From: Botryotinia globosa
Lineage: Eukaryota > Ascomycota > Leotiomycetes > Helotiales > Sclerotiniaceae
Reading direction: 5' to 3'
DNA length: 64,000 nucleotides
Assembly (NCBI GenBank): GCA_014898425.1
Contig: RCSZ01000001.1
Coordinates: 992,001 to 1,056,000 of the forward strand
Below are positions 36,456 to 48,540 of this stretch, in pieces. The position numbers were made by a program, and so were the translations under genes. The stretch's first letter is position 1, and every line of letters begins with the position of its first letter. The notes beneath the pieces were generated by a model, which saw only the letters and a program-made list of their open reading frames with translations, searched no databases and was not told where the DNA came from.

Positions 36456-36925
36456 CTTGCTTTGTATGGAGATCTGCGAGATATGCTACAATTTTTTTCG
36501 GAGTAAAACACCTCGTCGTCGCGTAAAGTTTCTAGGGGCGCGTCGAATAGTAATCGCTAATGTGGCTCTAAAATTAATTCGTTAGTGCCTCGCACACGAA
36601 AATTAAAGTTGGGGGAAAATCGATTTTTTGGCAGCCTTGTCTACGTGAAGAACCTGATCTCGACCACCACTCACATTCTTTTCTAGGAATTTTGTCCTTT
36701 GTTTATGAAACTATTTCTATACAGGAGTTTAAGACTTTGGTTGCAATAATCAATATCAAGACGCTGTAATCAAATCGAATAGTCTAATTCAAAATAGACT
36801 GTACAGAAGTGGGCTAGTGGGGTCAAAATCTCCAAACGAATTCACACAAAAACTCACCAACAACATTTATCGAACTGACAAGAGAACGCGCAAAGGCTGT
36901 TGGTTGATCGCATCATATCGCAATC
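36456..36925. promoter_or_regulatory. shared divergent promoter of CCT2 and eIF3b
   Basis: Only 470 bases separate the start codons of these two divergent housekeeping genes. The interval contains a GC-rich patch (GGGGCGCGTCGA near 36535) and pyrimidine stretches; no specific site was assigned. Confidence 0.6.
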
Positions 36926-39260
36926 ATGGCGCCAAGTTTCGATCATCTCCCAGATCCAGAAGAGGATGAGTACGATGAGGAAGAGCTCGACATTTCCGAT
37001 TTAAGAGAACGTTTCGAAGTACAGCTCGAGCAAGGACTCGATACTTTCGTTGTTATCGATGGCCTCCCGGAAGTTAACGAAGATACTAAGCCCAAGTTGA
37101 TCAAATTTTTGTTGAGAAAATTGGACTCTGTTGGTCAAACGAAAAAGGACTCGATACACATGCCCATCGGACCAGATGGCAAGTCGCACAAGTAAGCTTT
37201 AGATGTTCTTTGTCATCCCTCATTTTATATATTGATAAGAATAGATTTGCCTTCGTCGAATACTCCTCCCCTGCTGAAGCTGTTGCTGCATGCAAAGCCC
37301 TCGACGGCGTGCCCCTCGACAAGAAACATACCCTTCGAGTCAACAAATTGACGGATATTGATCGCTATGGTCGGGAAGGACGCATTGACGAGAATTACAC
37401 CCCTCCAAGAATCGAAGAGTTCACCGAGAAGGAGCACTTGAGATCATGGCTTGCGGATCCAGCCGGACGTGGACGGGATCAATTTGTCATGTATAAGGAT
37501 GACAGAGTACAAGTTCTTTGGAACAACGAGAAGGATGCACCAGAAAGTATCGTCGATCGCCAACACTGGACTGAATCATTTGTACAATGGTCACCTCAAG
37601 GTACTTTCTTGACCTCGATGCATCAACAAGGTGTGCAGCTCTGGGGTGGACCATCTTGGACCAGACAAAAGCGTTTCGCGCATCCTTTCGTCAATCTTGT
37701 CGACTTTTCGCCAGGAGAGAAATACCTTACAACATGGTCAAATAGACCAATCACTATCGGAGAGGAAGGACACCCAGCTTTGTCTGTTGATGATGATGGA
37801 AAGAACTATGTCATCTGGGATATCGAGACTGGCTTGCCATTACGTTCATTCGCCAATCTTGATTTACCAAGCAACAGCGTTGATGCAGACGGTAACCCTA
37901 TCAAGAGGAAGATACAATGGCCAGCGTTCAAGTGGTCATCAGATGATAAATACGTTGCGCGTTTGACTCAAGGCTCATCGATTTCTGTCTATGAGTTACC
38001 AAAAATGAATCTCCTGGACAAAACCTCGATAAAAATTGACGGTGTAATGGACTTCGACTGGGCACCAGCAACCCCACACCGTGAGGGTGTTAAGACCTAT
38101 GAGCAATTGTTCTGCTACTGGACTCCAGAAATTGGCAGCAACCCAGCTAAGGTTGGATTGATGAGCATTCCATCTAAAGAAGTTGTCCGAACATTGAACC
38201 TCTTCAGTGTGACTGACGCAAAGCTCCACTGGCAATCAGATGCATCATATTTGTGTGTCAAGGTTGATAGACATTCGAAGTCCAAGAAATCTCTCGCGAC
38301 TAGTTTGGAGATCTTCCGCGTTAAAGAAAAGGGAGTCCCTGTTGAGGTTGTTGATTCGATCAAAGACACTGTTATTAACTTCGCTTGGGAGCCTAAGGGT
38401 GACCGCTTTGTTATCATTACAACCGCGGAAGTCGTTGCAGCTACAGCCGTACCACCTAAGACATCCGTATCCTTCTACTGCCCAGAGAAGATCAAGGGTA
38501 ATGGTGTCGGTAACTTCAAGCACATCCGCACATATGACAAAAAGAACAGCAACGCCATTTACTGGTCTCCAAAGGGTAGATTCGTTATTGTAGCCACAGT
38601 CCACTCGCAACAAAGTTTCGATATGGAATTCTATGATATGGACTTTGAGGGCGAGAAACCTGAAAGTGATAAGGACTTGACAGCCAACTTACAGCTTATG
38701 AATACCGCAGATCATTATGGTGTAACAGATATCGACTGGGATCCCACAGGACGCTTCGTTGCTACCAGTGCCAGTATTTGGAAACACACCGTAAGTAGCT
38801 AATATTCTTTTTTGATTAATATACTAACTATCAATAGATGGAGAACGGCTACCATTTGTACGACTTCAAGGGTGAGCAGCTTCGCGAAGAACCAGTTGAG
38901 AAGTTCAAGCAATGGTTGTGGCGTCCTCGACCACCCACTCTTCTGTCCAAGGAGGAACAAAAGCAAATCCGCAAAAACCTCCGTGAATACAGCAAGGTAT
39001 TCGATCAAGAAGATGCCGACCGTGGTGCATCCGCCGATCTTGCTGTTGTCGAACACAGACGTAGACTCTTGGATGAATGGCTTGCATGGAGAGCAAATAT
39101 GGAGGAGGATGTCAAGGCCGATAGAGAAGACGCAGGTCTTCCTCTTGACCCTCTGGAGCCTCTCAAATCTAAGATGGCAAGCGGTGATGAAGGACAAGCT
39201 ATTGAGATTGAAGAAATTGTCGAGGAGATTGTTGAGGAGACTGAAGAGATTATATCATGA
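36926..39260 (+). CDS. PRT1: translation initiation factor eIF3 subunit b (PRT1)
   Basis: Exons 36926-37191, 37245-38790 and 38838-39260 encode 744 aa, the usual size of fungal eIF3b. It is the scaffold subunit of eIF3 that helps recruit the 43S complex to mRNA in the cytosol. The acidic N-terminus is followed by an RRM (about 38-125; [10 protein letters not shown] as RNP2, and KFAFVEYSS as RNP1 re-formed across intron 1). The large beta-propeller region runs to about 640, with repeated W-containing blades ([42 protein letters not shown]). The last part holds [23 protein letters not shown] and an acidic Glu/Ile-rich tail. Introns are 53 and 47 nt. Confidence 0.97.
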
Positions 39261-39884
39261 GTAGCCAAAGTCTCCCCATAGTCCGGAATATTTCTTTTAT
39301 CTGTCCTTTACGACTATGTAGGGGTTGGAGTTGATAAAAGCTATGGCATTGATTTCGAGGTTCATGGACTTTTCCAATTTTTCTCGAGGTATTTACATAT
39401 GCATACTAGGTAGATGAATAGTAAAAAGCTTGTGGGCAATTTGATTGTTTAAAAAAACTGGCGTGCCACCACAAGTATTTGGAATTGATATTGCTCAGCG
39501 GTCTTGATATTATGATTCTTTGCTTGACCTATCCTGGTGGAGCTCCTAATTCATACTATACTAAATAAATGCATCCATCTCTTCCCCCTCAAAATCCTCG
39601 TAGCATATATTGAACACAGGCAGATAGACTCTTTTGATATCAAGAGGGTCTGCATCAAAGTATCACATAACTCGGGTATCGTGTGAGAAAGGGGGTGGAA
39701 AGGGTGATTGGAGGCATGGTTCGACATGTATATAGCGAATGGTTTATCCATGCCATGGAGATAGGATGGATGATTGCTATATACATTTGTCTTGTTTTCT
39801 AAAGGATATGGCAACTACACATCTTTTTGCACTTTGTCCGAGAATTATATAAGTAATCAATCATACCTCATAACATCAATGCAT
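39261..39884. other. convergent 3' region of eIF3b and S28 peptidase
   Basis: About 620 bases between convergent stops. Contains only short frames; presumably both 3' UTRs. Confidence 0.6.
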
Positions 39885-42043
39885 TTACCAACCAGCTTTT
39901 AACCATTTCTTAACCGTTCTGATCTCCCAAAGATGTGCCTGTTGAATGAACAATGGTTCGGCTGCAATATCCAAGATACCATAAGAATCCCAATGATGAC
40001 CCGCGCCAGAGATGAGGAATTCGGGGTGTAGATCGGAGGAAACCCGAGGGCTGGGTGCATAGTGGGAGTGGTAACAGAGGTCAAGCCATACGTCATTGTC
40101 TAGCATGATGTTAGTGTCTGATAAAGATTGAATTATCGAAGGCAGCAAAAAGATGCCTAGGTTCTATTAAGCTTGAAAATTACTCACCTCCGTCGATGAA
40201 AGCTAGACGATCGGCAGAGAAGTTGTATCCACCATATTGGTTCCATAAGGTAAGGTTGACGACTGGTGGGATAGAATTGTAATCTCCAGGCGGAAATGCC
40301 CAGTTACACCATTGTTGACTGATCCGAGTTTAGCATGTTGCCGATTTGAGAAAGGGGATGGTTACTTACGTGTAATCTGGTTGGAGAACGCGAGAAATCA
40401 GCGATGGGCCGGTCTCAGGTGCTGCTTGATAGGCACCAAGTTCAAGGCATGCTTTGGACAATAGTCAGTATATACTTAGTTGGAGATATTATAGGAAGTC
40501 ACGTACTGGTGTAGAGATATGAACGTCCTGCTCCATTTGTAACGTCGGCGTAGTATGTCTCGTTTTGGGTGCCAAAACAGGAGGTGCTGTCAATAGGCTC
40601 GCCATCACACAGTGGAATAAGGACACTCTTGATATAATTGGCATAATTTCCAAGATTTGTCCATGGCTCACCTCCTGTATAGTTTGAGAGGGCGTAGTCG
40701 ACCTCTGTAACCGTTTTGGGAGCATCGACGTTCGTGATGTTCGAGCAGAAGTCCCAGAAATCGTTTGAAGTATACAATGGACTCCAATTCAGTTCTTGCC
40801 ATGTACTCGTGGGATAATTCATTGGCCCGCCAACTGTGTCAAGTTAGCTGCAATAAACTCCAGACATACTCGAGATTATTCTTACGAGGAAATGCAATAG
40901 TCATGGCAAAGTCTCTATGGTCTGTCAAAGCCTCAAGTCCGAACAAGGATTTGAATTCTCTGATCGCATGTGTGTTGTTGGCGGATATAAGGGCGTCAAA
41001 TTTATCGATAATGCCGTTAATACTTGATATACAGTCCTGAGGAGCCAATCTCTGAATTGGATTGTACCTAGGTACAACTTTAGTTACAGCGACCATGAAA
41101 GAATCAGTTGGTATTTGCTAACCATTCTGGATATCCCACAACAGTCTTGACAGGGGCGCTGGCAGCAATACCACCAAAGAAGATGTCTGGATAAATCCTA
41201 ACGAACGGTATTAGCTCTGTTGCCCTGCGTCCATATCTACCATCCAAGCTGTCGGTAGCCTGTGAGAAATCCCCAGATCTCTACGGGTGGTGATGGAATT
41301 TACTTTACTGATAAGGCAGTCTGACCACCGGCCAAAGAGCCTCCGTAGAGTATCCATTTAGTGTCTGGTGCAGTGATACTAGCATTGAGCCCAGACAAAG
41401 ATACATGTTGAGCGAAGTATGCATTATCCGCAACGGCTGGAATCAATTCTGTTAGATTCAGTCTGGCAGGAGATTGAGTAGATGATACGAACTTTGTTGA
41501 TTGGTCAAGTATGCCAGATTATCTGTTGTGCTGGTGTTGAACGGCCAGCTCTTGCCATAGTACCGGTTCTCGAGAATAATTCCAAGACCATTTGTAGCTT
41601 CCATCAATATTTGAATGACTAGAAGATGGTTAACGAAACGACCTAGTCACGTTGTTCAAAACATACTCCCAGTCTGAAGGTTGCTGAACCTATTCTGGCC
41701 ATTGGTTTCTCCTCCAATATAAAGATAGACCGGCCCCCCAGGTTTATAGTATGTCGCATCATACCAATACCTTTGTTTGAAAGTAGCATTTGTATGTGGA
41801 GCATACGCCGGATCATTTGGGAAATGATCAATCTACACATCAAAATCAGAACTTGCAAACGGAGAGAAGCTTGAGACTCCAACGCACTGGCTGGTCTATA
41901 GTATAAGGCGTATAGGCCAAAGTATCCCGTCTAGTTATCGATATCGGCGGCTCTCTAACCGTACCAACTTTTGTCAATATGGAAGCACATGTTGAACCAA
42001 TGAGCCCAGTGACTACACTGGTCAGAACTAAATTGCACCTCAT
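39885..42043 (-). CDS. secreted serine peptidase, family S28 (Pro-X carboxypeptidase-like)
   Basis: Ten exons (42043-41888, 41832-41667, 41618-41493, 41436-41304, 41197-41123, 41067-40886, 40833-40507, 40451-40370, 40318-40188, 40099-39885) join in phase to 530 aa. S28 enzymes are extracellular or vacuolar serine peptidases that cleave after proline. A signal peptide is likely (about residues 1-20, LVLTSVVTGLIGSTCAS). Family blocks: IDHFPNDP, GPVYLYIGGE, GLGIILENRYYGKSWPF, the nucleophile motif YGGSLAGGQTA (Ser near 180), FFGGIAASAPVK, and a C-terminal NDVWLD with SGAGHHWDSYG supplying the predicted Asp and His. Several Asn-x-Ser/Thr sites suggest glycosylation. Intron 4 (106 nt) has a competing donor 5 nt away; the chosen one restores ALSVKIYPD. 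Exact substrate is not inferable. Confidence 0.92.
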
Positions 42044-43643
42044 TCTCTAGAACGCGAAGTAAAATAGAGAAAAAAATATTATGATGGGATTGACATGAAA
42101 TCAGTTATTCTATCACGCAACATATATGCCATGATATAGTCCGCAGACTGTATAGTACCTTGCATACTAACTATACTGAATCAGGAAGCTGCGATGATGT
42201 GCGGTCTAGCGAAGTCGTGCTTTCTCCACGTATTTCTTCATGACGACACGCTCATCCACGATCGTGAGTAGAACGCCAAGCCAGTTAGGGAAGCTTTATC
42301 TCGGAGTATAAATCTGTGAAAGAGACATCAATAGCCTTTCATTAGTGCCGTCATTGAACTTCGTATTAGAATACTGCTATTCGCCGGCACAGATGATAAG
42401 CATTTGAGATTCTGGGGTCGATTGGATACGGCTATGAATGACTTTCCGTTTCTCACTACAGTAGTGGGAACTAGGTGTGATTCAATCCATCCATACCCAT
42501 TGAAGCTTGCACATTATAAGTTGAGAGATGGATAGCTAGGAAAGCATCCAGGTATTGAACAGTGTCTCGAGTGTCGGGTTGGTGGTTTATATGTAGGAGA
42601 AAAAAGAGGTCAGAATTGATTACCCCAAGAAATTCCATGATAAATCAATCGCAAATGAAATTATGAGAGCTGATAGCTTGAAACAAACACCAGAAAGAGC
42701 CTTCAGTTATGATACTATTTGAATTTTCAATTACTTGAATAGAAATACCTTTTCCAAAGTATGAGGAGAGGTCTTTTGATTTTGATAAGCATTTTATAAG
42801 GTTTTGGGGGGAGGCTCTTTGTACGAGAAAAATAGACCGGAATTGACCACTGGCAAAGTCCTTCAACAATTCAATTATTCCATTCCAATTCAGAGAATTA
42901 AACATTCAAATAATTTTAATATTGGAAGATTATTTAAGGATTTATTTGGTTTATTATCGAATTTATTAGAGTGATAATTTTGGCCTCTTTTTTCTCCTAA
43001 GTAGAGGGACGTACGCCTCGCTTTTCATTGGGAAATTCTTGGCACTTTTTTGCTTTAGTCGACAATCCAAGAATCCTCGAAATTCGCTCTTCAGAAAAGG
43101 CCTGTGTTGTATGTTAACGACACACTTGTGAGACGATTGGTTCGAGGATTTTGACAGTGGTCAATTCCGGCACATCTTTTCTCACACACATAGAATGTAT
43201 CTGTAGGTATCTGATGATATTCCACGAGATGCTTCTCCTCGATGTCCCTTCATCTATTTCCAACACGATATTGATATCGTTACTCTCCAAACTCAGAGAA
43301 TGAAGAGGGATGTCTTGGAGATATATATATATATGTACAACATGTTTGTTGCTCAAGTGGTAGTGGCTCTTGGACGTACATGCAACGATCCTAGGCCACT
43401 ATTTGCGAACTATACGTCCACATTCATTCCTTATCACCAAGTGATTGTGTCGCAGGTTATACATTCCCATTCGGGACGTGTTTTCCCGAGATGAAGAAGG
43501 CGTGAGTCATTGTCATTGTATTCACGCCGACGATAGATACTCTCGAGGTAAAAGTAGTTATTAATATATATATACACAGGGTAGCTATCTGTCAGATTCA
43601 AAGTTACACATCATATCAATCACATTTCAATATTTCGTTAATC
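42044..43643. promoter_or_regulatory. 1.6-kb divergent intergenic region with inverted repeat
   Basis: Separates the divergent S28 peptidase and HRQ/DUF3445 genes, so it contains both promoters. It is AT-rich and includes a 16-bp perfect inverted pair (42837-42852 and 43155-43170), plus a looser third copy near 42597-42625. No supported gene. Confidence 0.55.
42837..43170. repeat. inverted repeat pair, 16-bp perfect core
   Basis: CCGGAATTGACCACTG at 42837-42852 recurs as its exact reverse complement at 43155-43170. Similarity extends imperfectly to both sides (GAGAAAA-type sequence outside, CAAAGTCC / CAAAATCC inside), about 45 bases per arm. This could be the ends of a small non-autonomous element or paired regulator sites. 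Confidence 0.75.
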
Positions 43644-45159
43644 ATGATGGTCTTTTGGTTGCAAGTTGGTGCAGCAATCTTTGGTTTATACGCAGTATGG
43701 AGGATACAGTGGAAGTATTGGACAGCTCGACGAAATGAAACGGTACGGTACCTCTAAAGCTGAAATATGCTTCTCTTCTCACCTTGGTTCTTGTCTCGCG
43801 AGGTGTCCTATTATCCCAAAGTTGCCTGAGCAATTGACAGGTTTAATTGCTCAAGAGAACATTCCCACTTACTCGCGTACTTTAGGAGAAGACCCCCCCC
43901 CCTTCCAACATACAACATCACACAATGTAGCCAAGTGGCATTGTCACTCTCCTTTACTACGTGCATATCCCAAGTCTATAGTCTAACCAATTCCACAAGT
44001 CCAATTTCAATGACGAGAAGATATCGACCATTTCCAATCCCCTAACCATCACTCCTTTGTTGGATTTCGACTGGCGTACCACGGAGCCCCTCAGATTGCG
44101 ACCTTTCAAACCAGTATATCATATGACAATGGGTACAAACTTCCCTCTAAATTCTGCTACCTATTCTTTCTAAACTTCCTATGCTTACAAAACAAGGTAT
44201 TCAATCTTGTCCTCCATCTGAACTCATAGAAATGGATCGGACATACCTTGAGCGCCTCGCTGTCCGCAGCAACGTGATAAGAGAACACACTTCCAAAGTA
44301 CTCCAAGCTCTCCCATCATCCCATGCTGCGATTCAGGAATTTTACACGTACTTGACCGCCAATTACCTCCCTACTCGCTTTCCCACTGTCTATGCTCTTC
44401 ATTCTACATATCTTTTGAATAAAGCAACAAGCCATAATATTCCTCTCACTCCCTCCTCTCCTATCGAAGCTCTTCGTGTCTTGGGCACAAACATCGATAG
44501 CGATTATCTCATTCTGGTTCCCTCTCTCGACGGCGACGGTTATATCTTGGGAGGGTTCATTGCATGCTTCCCCGCCGGATTTGACACTCAAGCACTGCTC
44601 GGTAAGAAAATAAGGGATATTCATAAACCCGTGCCAAAGTACAAAGAGAAGTTGGAGACGAGTATGTATCGAAGTTTCGATCGATTAGAAGTTGGGAAGA
44701 TTATCAAGAGAGTCAATGTAAGTTTCTCTGCCAATTCCTGAGACTACTAGGAACAGGTAAGTAACCAAACGGCACAGTGGTCGATAACTACCCACTCGCG
44801 CTTATATGTAGCGAGTGGAAATCATCTATATGAAGACGAAGAAGCGAAAGAAGAAGAGTTTGATGTCAAAGATGTAGGCTCCTACTTCGTTCTGTCGTAC
44901 TGTTTCTTCCACAAGACTAATTTTCTAGGCGAACCTCCGCTGTGAACGTCAACTGATACATCGTCTTCCACAAACCAAAGCCTTGGTGTTCTCGATTAGA
45001 ACTTATCTTACCCCAATTACCCAAATAAAAGAAGAAGGCTTGGGAGAGGAGCTGGCCGAGGCAATTGATGGTTTGAAGAAGGGAAATGTACCGGAGATAC
45101 ATTACTACAAGAAAGGTGTCATTTGGGGGGAGAAAGTCAAGGAATATCTGAGAAGTTAG
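43644..45159 (+). CDS. membrane-anchored HRQ-family / DUF3445 heme-dependent oxidative N-demethylase-like protein
   Basis: Best model has exons 43644-43742, 44000-44132, 44197-44717, 44778-44873 and 44929-45159, giving 359 aa. Residues about 4-22 (FWLQVGAAIFGLYAVW) form an N-terminal membrane anchor. Then come WRTTEPLRLRPFKPVYHMTMG, the usual entry to the DUF3445 domain, a helical segment, VPSLDGDGYILGGFIACFPAGFD, a KLETSMYRSFDRL block and the C-terminal CERQLIHRLPQTKALVFSIRTYLTP. Characterised relatives are heme-dependent oxygenases that demethylate small amines; the fungal substrate is unknown. The first junction is least certain: its intron is 257 nt, and the interval contains a long open frame and a run of ten C. 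Later exons are solid. Confidence 0.83.
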
Positions 45160-47870
45160 GAACTTTGAGACACGACAAAATGAAACCATCAGTCTCACCT
45201 CATATTGAGGCATTAGAATCGTTCTAGATCATGGCTGTTGAAAGTGTCTGAACCAAGTTCCATTTTTAACCTTCCTCTAATGAACGAAGAATTGATATGT
45301 TCCTTCGAGACTGAAGTCATTGTCAATTGTTGATTCAGAACTTCAGGATCTATAATCCCAGTCTGAATAATCTCAAATGTTTGGTTAGTTTTGAGTATTG
45401 TTTCATTTTTTGAGTATTTCAAAAAGTGTGCCACGACTCTCCACTCTTGCCAGTAATCATGCCAAACGTACCTATCAGATGTGTTCCTGAATCACCAATC
45501 GAAGTCCGGACAATCGATTCGGCTTTGCCATTGCAATTTCGAAGAGTTTGTACCACATTGGTGTAGGGGAAGGCGAGCATGAGAATCTTAGTCTTGAGAA
45601 ATACACCAGATCATGTCGAATTGGGGCTGACGACGACGATGCAGTCTAGTGTAAAAGGTAGTTGCCTACTGACGGACATACAAGGCGATATCAGGAGCCG
45701 GCTATCTATCTGGTAGAGCGAGGGGAACACACATGGTTATGTCACTTTAGAGACGACTGAAGTACAAGAATACGAATTTGAAATGAGCAGTTTATATTAA
45801 ATTGTTGGTTTATGTTATCTAAACTCAAGATATCTATGAGTGCCTGCAATTATTTCAACACACAAATGATCTTAGGCCACAACGTCCAACAAAAAGAGAT
45901 ATGCAGCTTCAAGATGGAGATTGTGGGCAACCTCTATTCTTCTTGAACCTGTAGATGGCTTTACGTTTCAACTCAAAGGTGAAAGGTAAATCAAAGTGTG
46001 CTGACCTATTGTCATTGATACCAATCGAGTAAAGGTGAAAGAATGCCTTCTCGAGAACAGGATTGTGTGCTGATATACAACAGTTATGGACCATTCGTAT
46101 ACTCACACATCAAGCCATTGATGTTGTCTGCAAATAATAATAATAATAATAATGATTTAAAAGAATGTAGCCTCAGCTGATTCCCAACCTTTCAGAAAAG
46201 TCTAAACGACATCTCAAAGTCAGGCGCCCAGCAACGGGTTATAAGTATTCTTCGCACAGCGCGAAAACATCTCGTTTTATTGAAGAAATCGAGTGCCGTT
46301 AAGTAATGTTTTAGAAGCTGGCGTGGTTTTGCAAGGGAAGGGAAGGAGGGAGACGATGGATGAGACAGGTAGAAAAGTAAAGAAATCCAACGCTGGAACA
46401 AGCAGCAGTACTTGCCGTATAGCTGCTAGTCCCTACCTATAACACTCTTGTATATGTATTTGTTTCGTATTGGCAGAACTGAGCAGAGGCAGACAATCTT
46501 TGATTGTGTTCGTCGAAGGAATTTTGCATTGTCTATGATTAAATAGACCGCAAGAGTATGATGCGTTCTCTAGATCAAAGGATTGTTCTCGGGGTGTTTC
46601 AAGACTGAATGAATCTGTTACCAAGAAGAAGGTTGGTGGTGGTGGTGGTTGTGGTTGTTGTTGTTGTTGTAATACAAGAATTTTAGAAAAGAAAAAAAAT
46701 CTGCATCAACTCATAGCTCTCACTAGCGTCTGCGGTAACCGAGGAGCTATGACCACCAAGAAATCCTTCTCTTTCCTTACAATTTCAACAATGAGAAGAT
46801 TAATAAACTTCCATTTGTATTAAGATATTTGTCATTGGATCCTCAGGGCCATTCAAGAGAGCCTCTTATTGAAATTCGAAAATTGCCAAGAATCCCGATG
46901 ATATGGACTTCTTTCATTCAATTGTGGGACGTACCTGAAATGCTGCACGCTTTGATCGCGTATGCCGTAGTACTATTCAGTCGCATGTGTACCTGGGTAG
47001 TCCATTATTGCAGCGTCAAAACGTTATGCAGCTGGGCCACCAACAGTATCATCTCATCTCTCCTTGATCTTGCAAGGTGACGACGAACATGTGCCATGTC
47101 AGGAAAGTATGAGGCAATATATTATATCTCTGCAGAGGAACATAATTTCTTCTAGAAGCCACACGGGACTTTCCAATTGAAAGGGAGAATGGCGCCATGT
47201 TGCCCCCGTGAGTCTCATGCATTTTTCATTACGTTTTGATTCCTCTACCCCGAGCCCAAAAGCCTCGAGATTTCGCTCAGCTTTTGCTTGTCATTTGAGT
47301 ATTACGACTCGTTCGGTTGGCTCTGGATGTCTGAACATCTGAATGGAATTCAACGAATTCAATGATTGGATAGGCGTTTCGAAACATGGAGCGCATAGCA
47401 GCATTAAATACATACATAGTACCACATGATCTGAAAGATTAAGGAGAATTTATTGTGTTACCTGGCTTGGGAAATTAAGGCTAAGACTCTATTTGGTAAA
47501 TTCCATCCTTTTTCATTATCATTTTGTGATGTTGCAGGACATACACCTCGTTGTGCTCGTTCCATGTGGATCGAACGTATAAATATATACTTCCCCGCAT
47601 TATCAGATTCGGTTTTCTCTCTCTTTTGATAGTTTTCACCTGTTGCGAATTCATCTTCTAAACAATTGTGTATCATCACGCAATAAGGTGTAATTCACTC
47701 GTTCCTGGCGCAGTTAGCTCGGGTTGAAACAAAGAAATTTTGCGGCTATATTTTCAGTAGATTCTGACAACCACATAAGATACTCTCCTTTGATCTAAGT
47801 ACACCTCAAACGAGCAAATTCTCAAGTACTGAATTTCATTCATATCTCGAAGCATCCTTCATTATTCAAA
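45160..47870. other. intergenic region with possible degenerate gene
   Basis: About 2.7 kb without a clear gene. A minus-strand zone at 45213-46106 contains protein-like frames broken by stops (see separate entry). It also holds an (AAT)n run near 46132-46153 and a GGT/TTG-rich patch near 46632-46670. The last few hundred bases should be the promoter of the Par32-like gene. Confidence 0.5.
45213..46106 (-). pseudogene. possible degenerate or unresolved gene, product unknown
   Basis: Minus-strand frames here read like protein but are not joined by convincing splice sites. One stretch, ending in a stop at 45213, extends upstream of its first ATG into about 85 codons (including YVWHDYWQEWRVVAHFLKYS). 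Others lie at about 45435-45600 (TKILMLAFPYTNVVQTLRN) and 45909-46106. Some donor-like sites occur (GTACGT near 45472, GTGAGTAT near 46110). I recognise no family. It could be a decayed gene, a real multi-exon gene I cannot resolve, or chance. Confidence 0.25.
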
Positions 47871-48540
47871 ATGGCCGCTCTACCTCAATACCTTGCTGAG
47901 GAAGAGCTTCGTCGTGCTTCGTCATCCTCCATCCGGTCGGCCAACCTCTCTCACGGCCGTGGCGGCGCTGGTAAGCTCTTTTCCGTTTTTTTTTTTACTT
48001 GACGCTTTCTCTACTAACCTATCTTTCTAGGTAATATTGGCACTTCTCCTCATGATGATGAGCCTCTCACCCTCAACACACCTACCATCAAAAGCGACGT
48101 TTACACTACCGGTCGCGGAGGAAGTGGAAATATGGCGAAGAACACAAACCCTGAATCAGCCAGACGGGTAAGTTTTCAACCTACTTGATCGAAATCTGTG
48201 TACTTGGTGCTAACAAAAGGTAGGCGCAAGATGTCGTTGGGTAGGTAGAGCTACAAAGCTCGAATCGATCTCAAGCAATGCTCAATTCTAACCTAAATGC
48301 TTTAGTAATCCAAGAAGGGAATCTTCTTCATCGAGTCACGTCGGTCGGGGCGGAGCGGCAAATGTTTTCAAACCAAGCGAGGCCGAAATCGTCGCAGCGC
48401 GCAAGGATACCAAATGGGATAATGCAATCTCAGACGAAGATGAGCTTGATTACAGCAAGCCGGATAACAAGCTCGAATCCCAGAAAGGTCTAGCAGACAA
48501 GGGAAAGGCATGGTTGAAGGAAAGGATGGGCAAGGCTTAA
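47871..48540 (+). CDS. small DUF3602 / Par32-like GRGG-repeat protein
   Basis: Exons 47871-47970, 48031-48167, 48224-48240 and 48306-48540 give 162 aa. The protein has three copies of a GRGG(A/S)xN motif: SHGRGGAGNI (split by intron 1), TTGRGGSGNM and HVGRGGAANVFKP. It ends with an acidic segment and GLADKGKAWLKERMGKA. This is the DUF3602 pattern; yeast Par32 is phosphorylated in response to TORC1 inhibition and restrains ammonium transporters. A role in nitrogen signalling is inference only. Exon 3 is a 17-nt microexon (AQDVV and part of Gly) required for phase; without it the third repeat is out of frame. Ser-rich stretches around residues 17-24 and 88-92 are plausible phosphorylation regions. 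Confidence 0.85.

Noticed and set aside
46829..47080. 83-codon plus-strand frame with hydrophobic stretch
   Set aside because: No recognised family and no splice context; likely chance in an AT-rich spacer.
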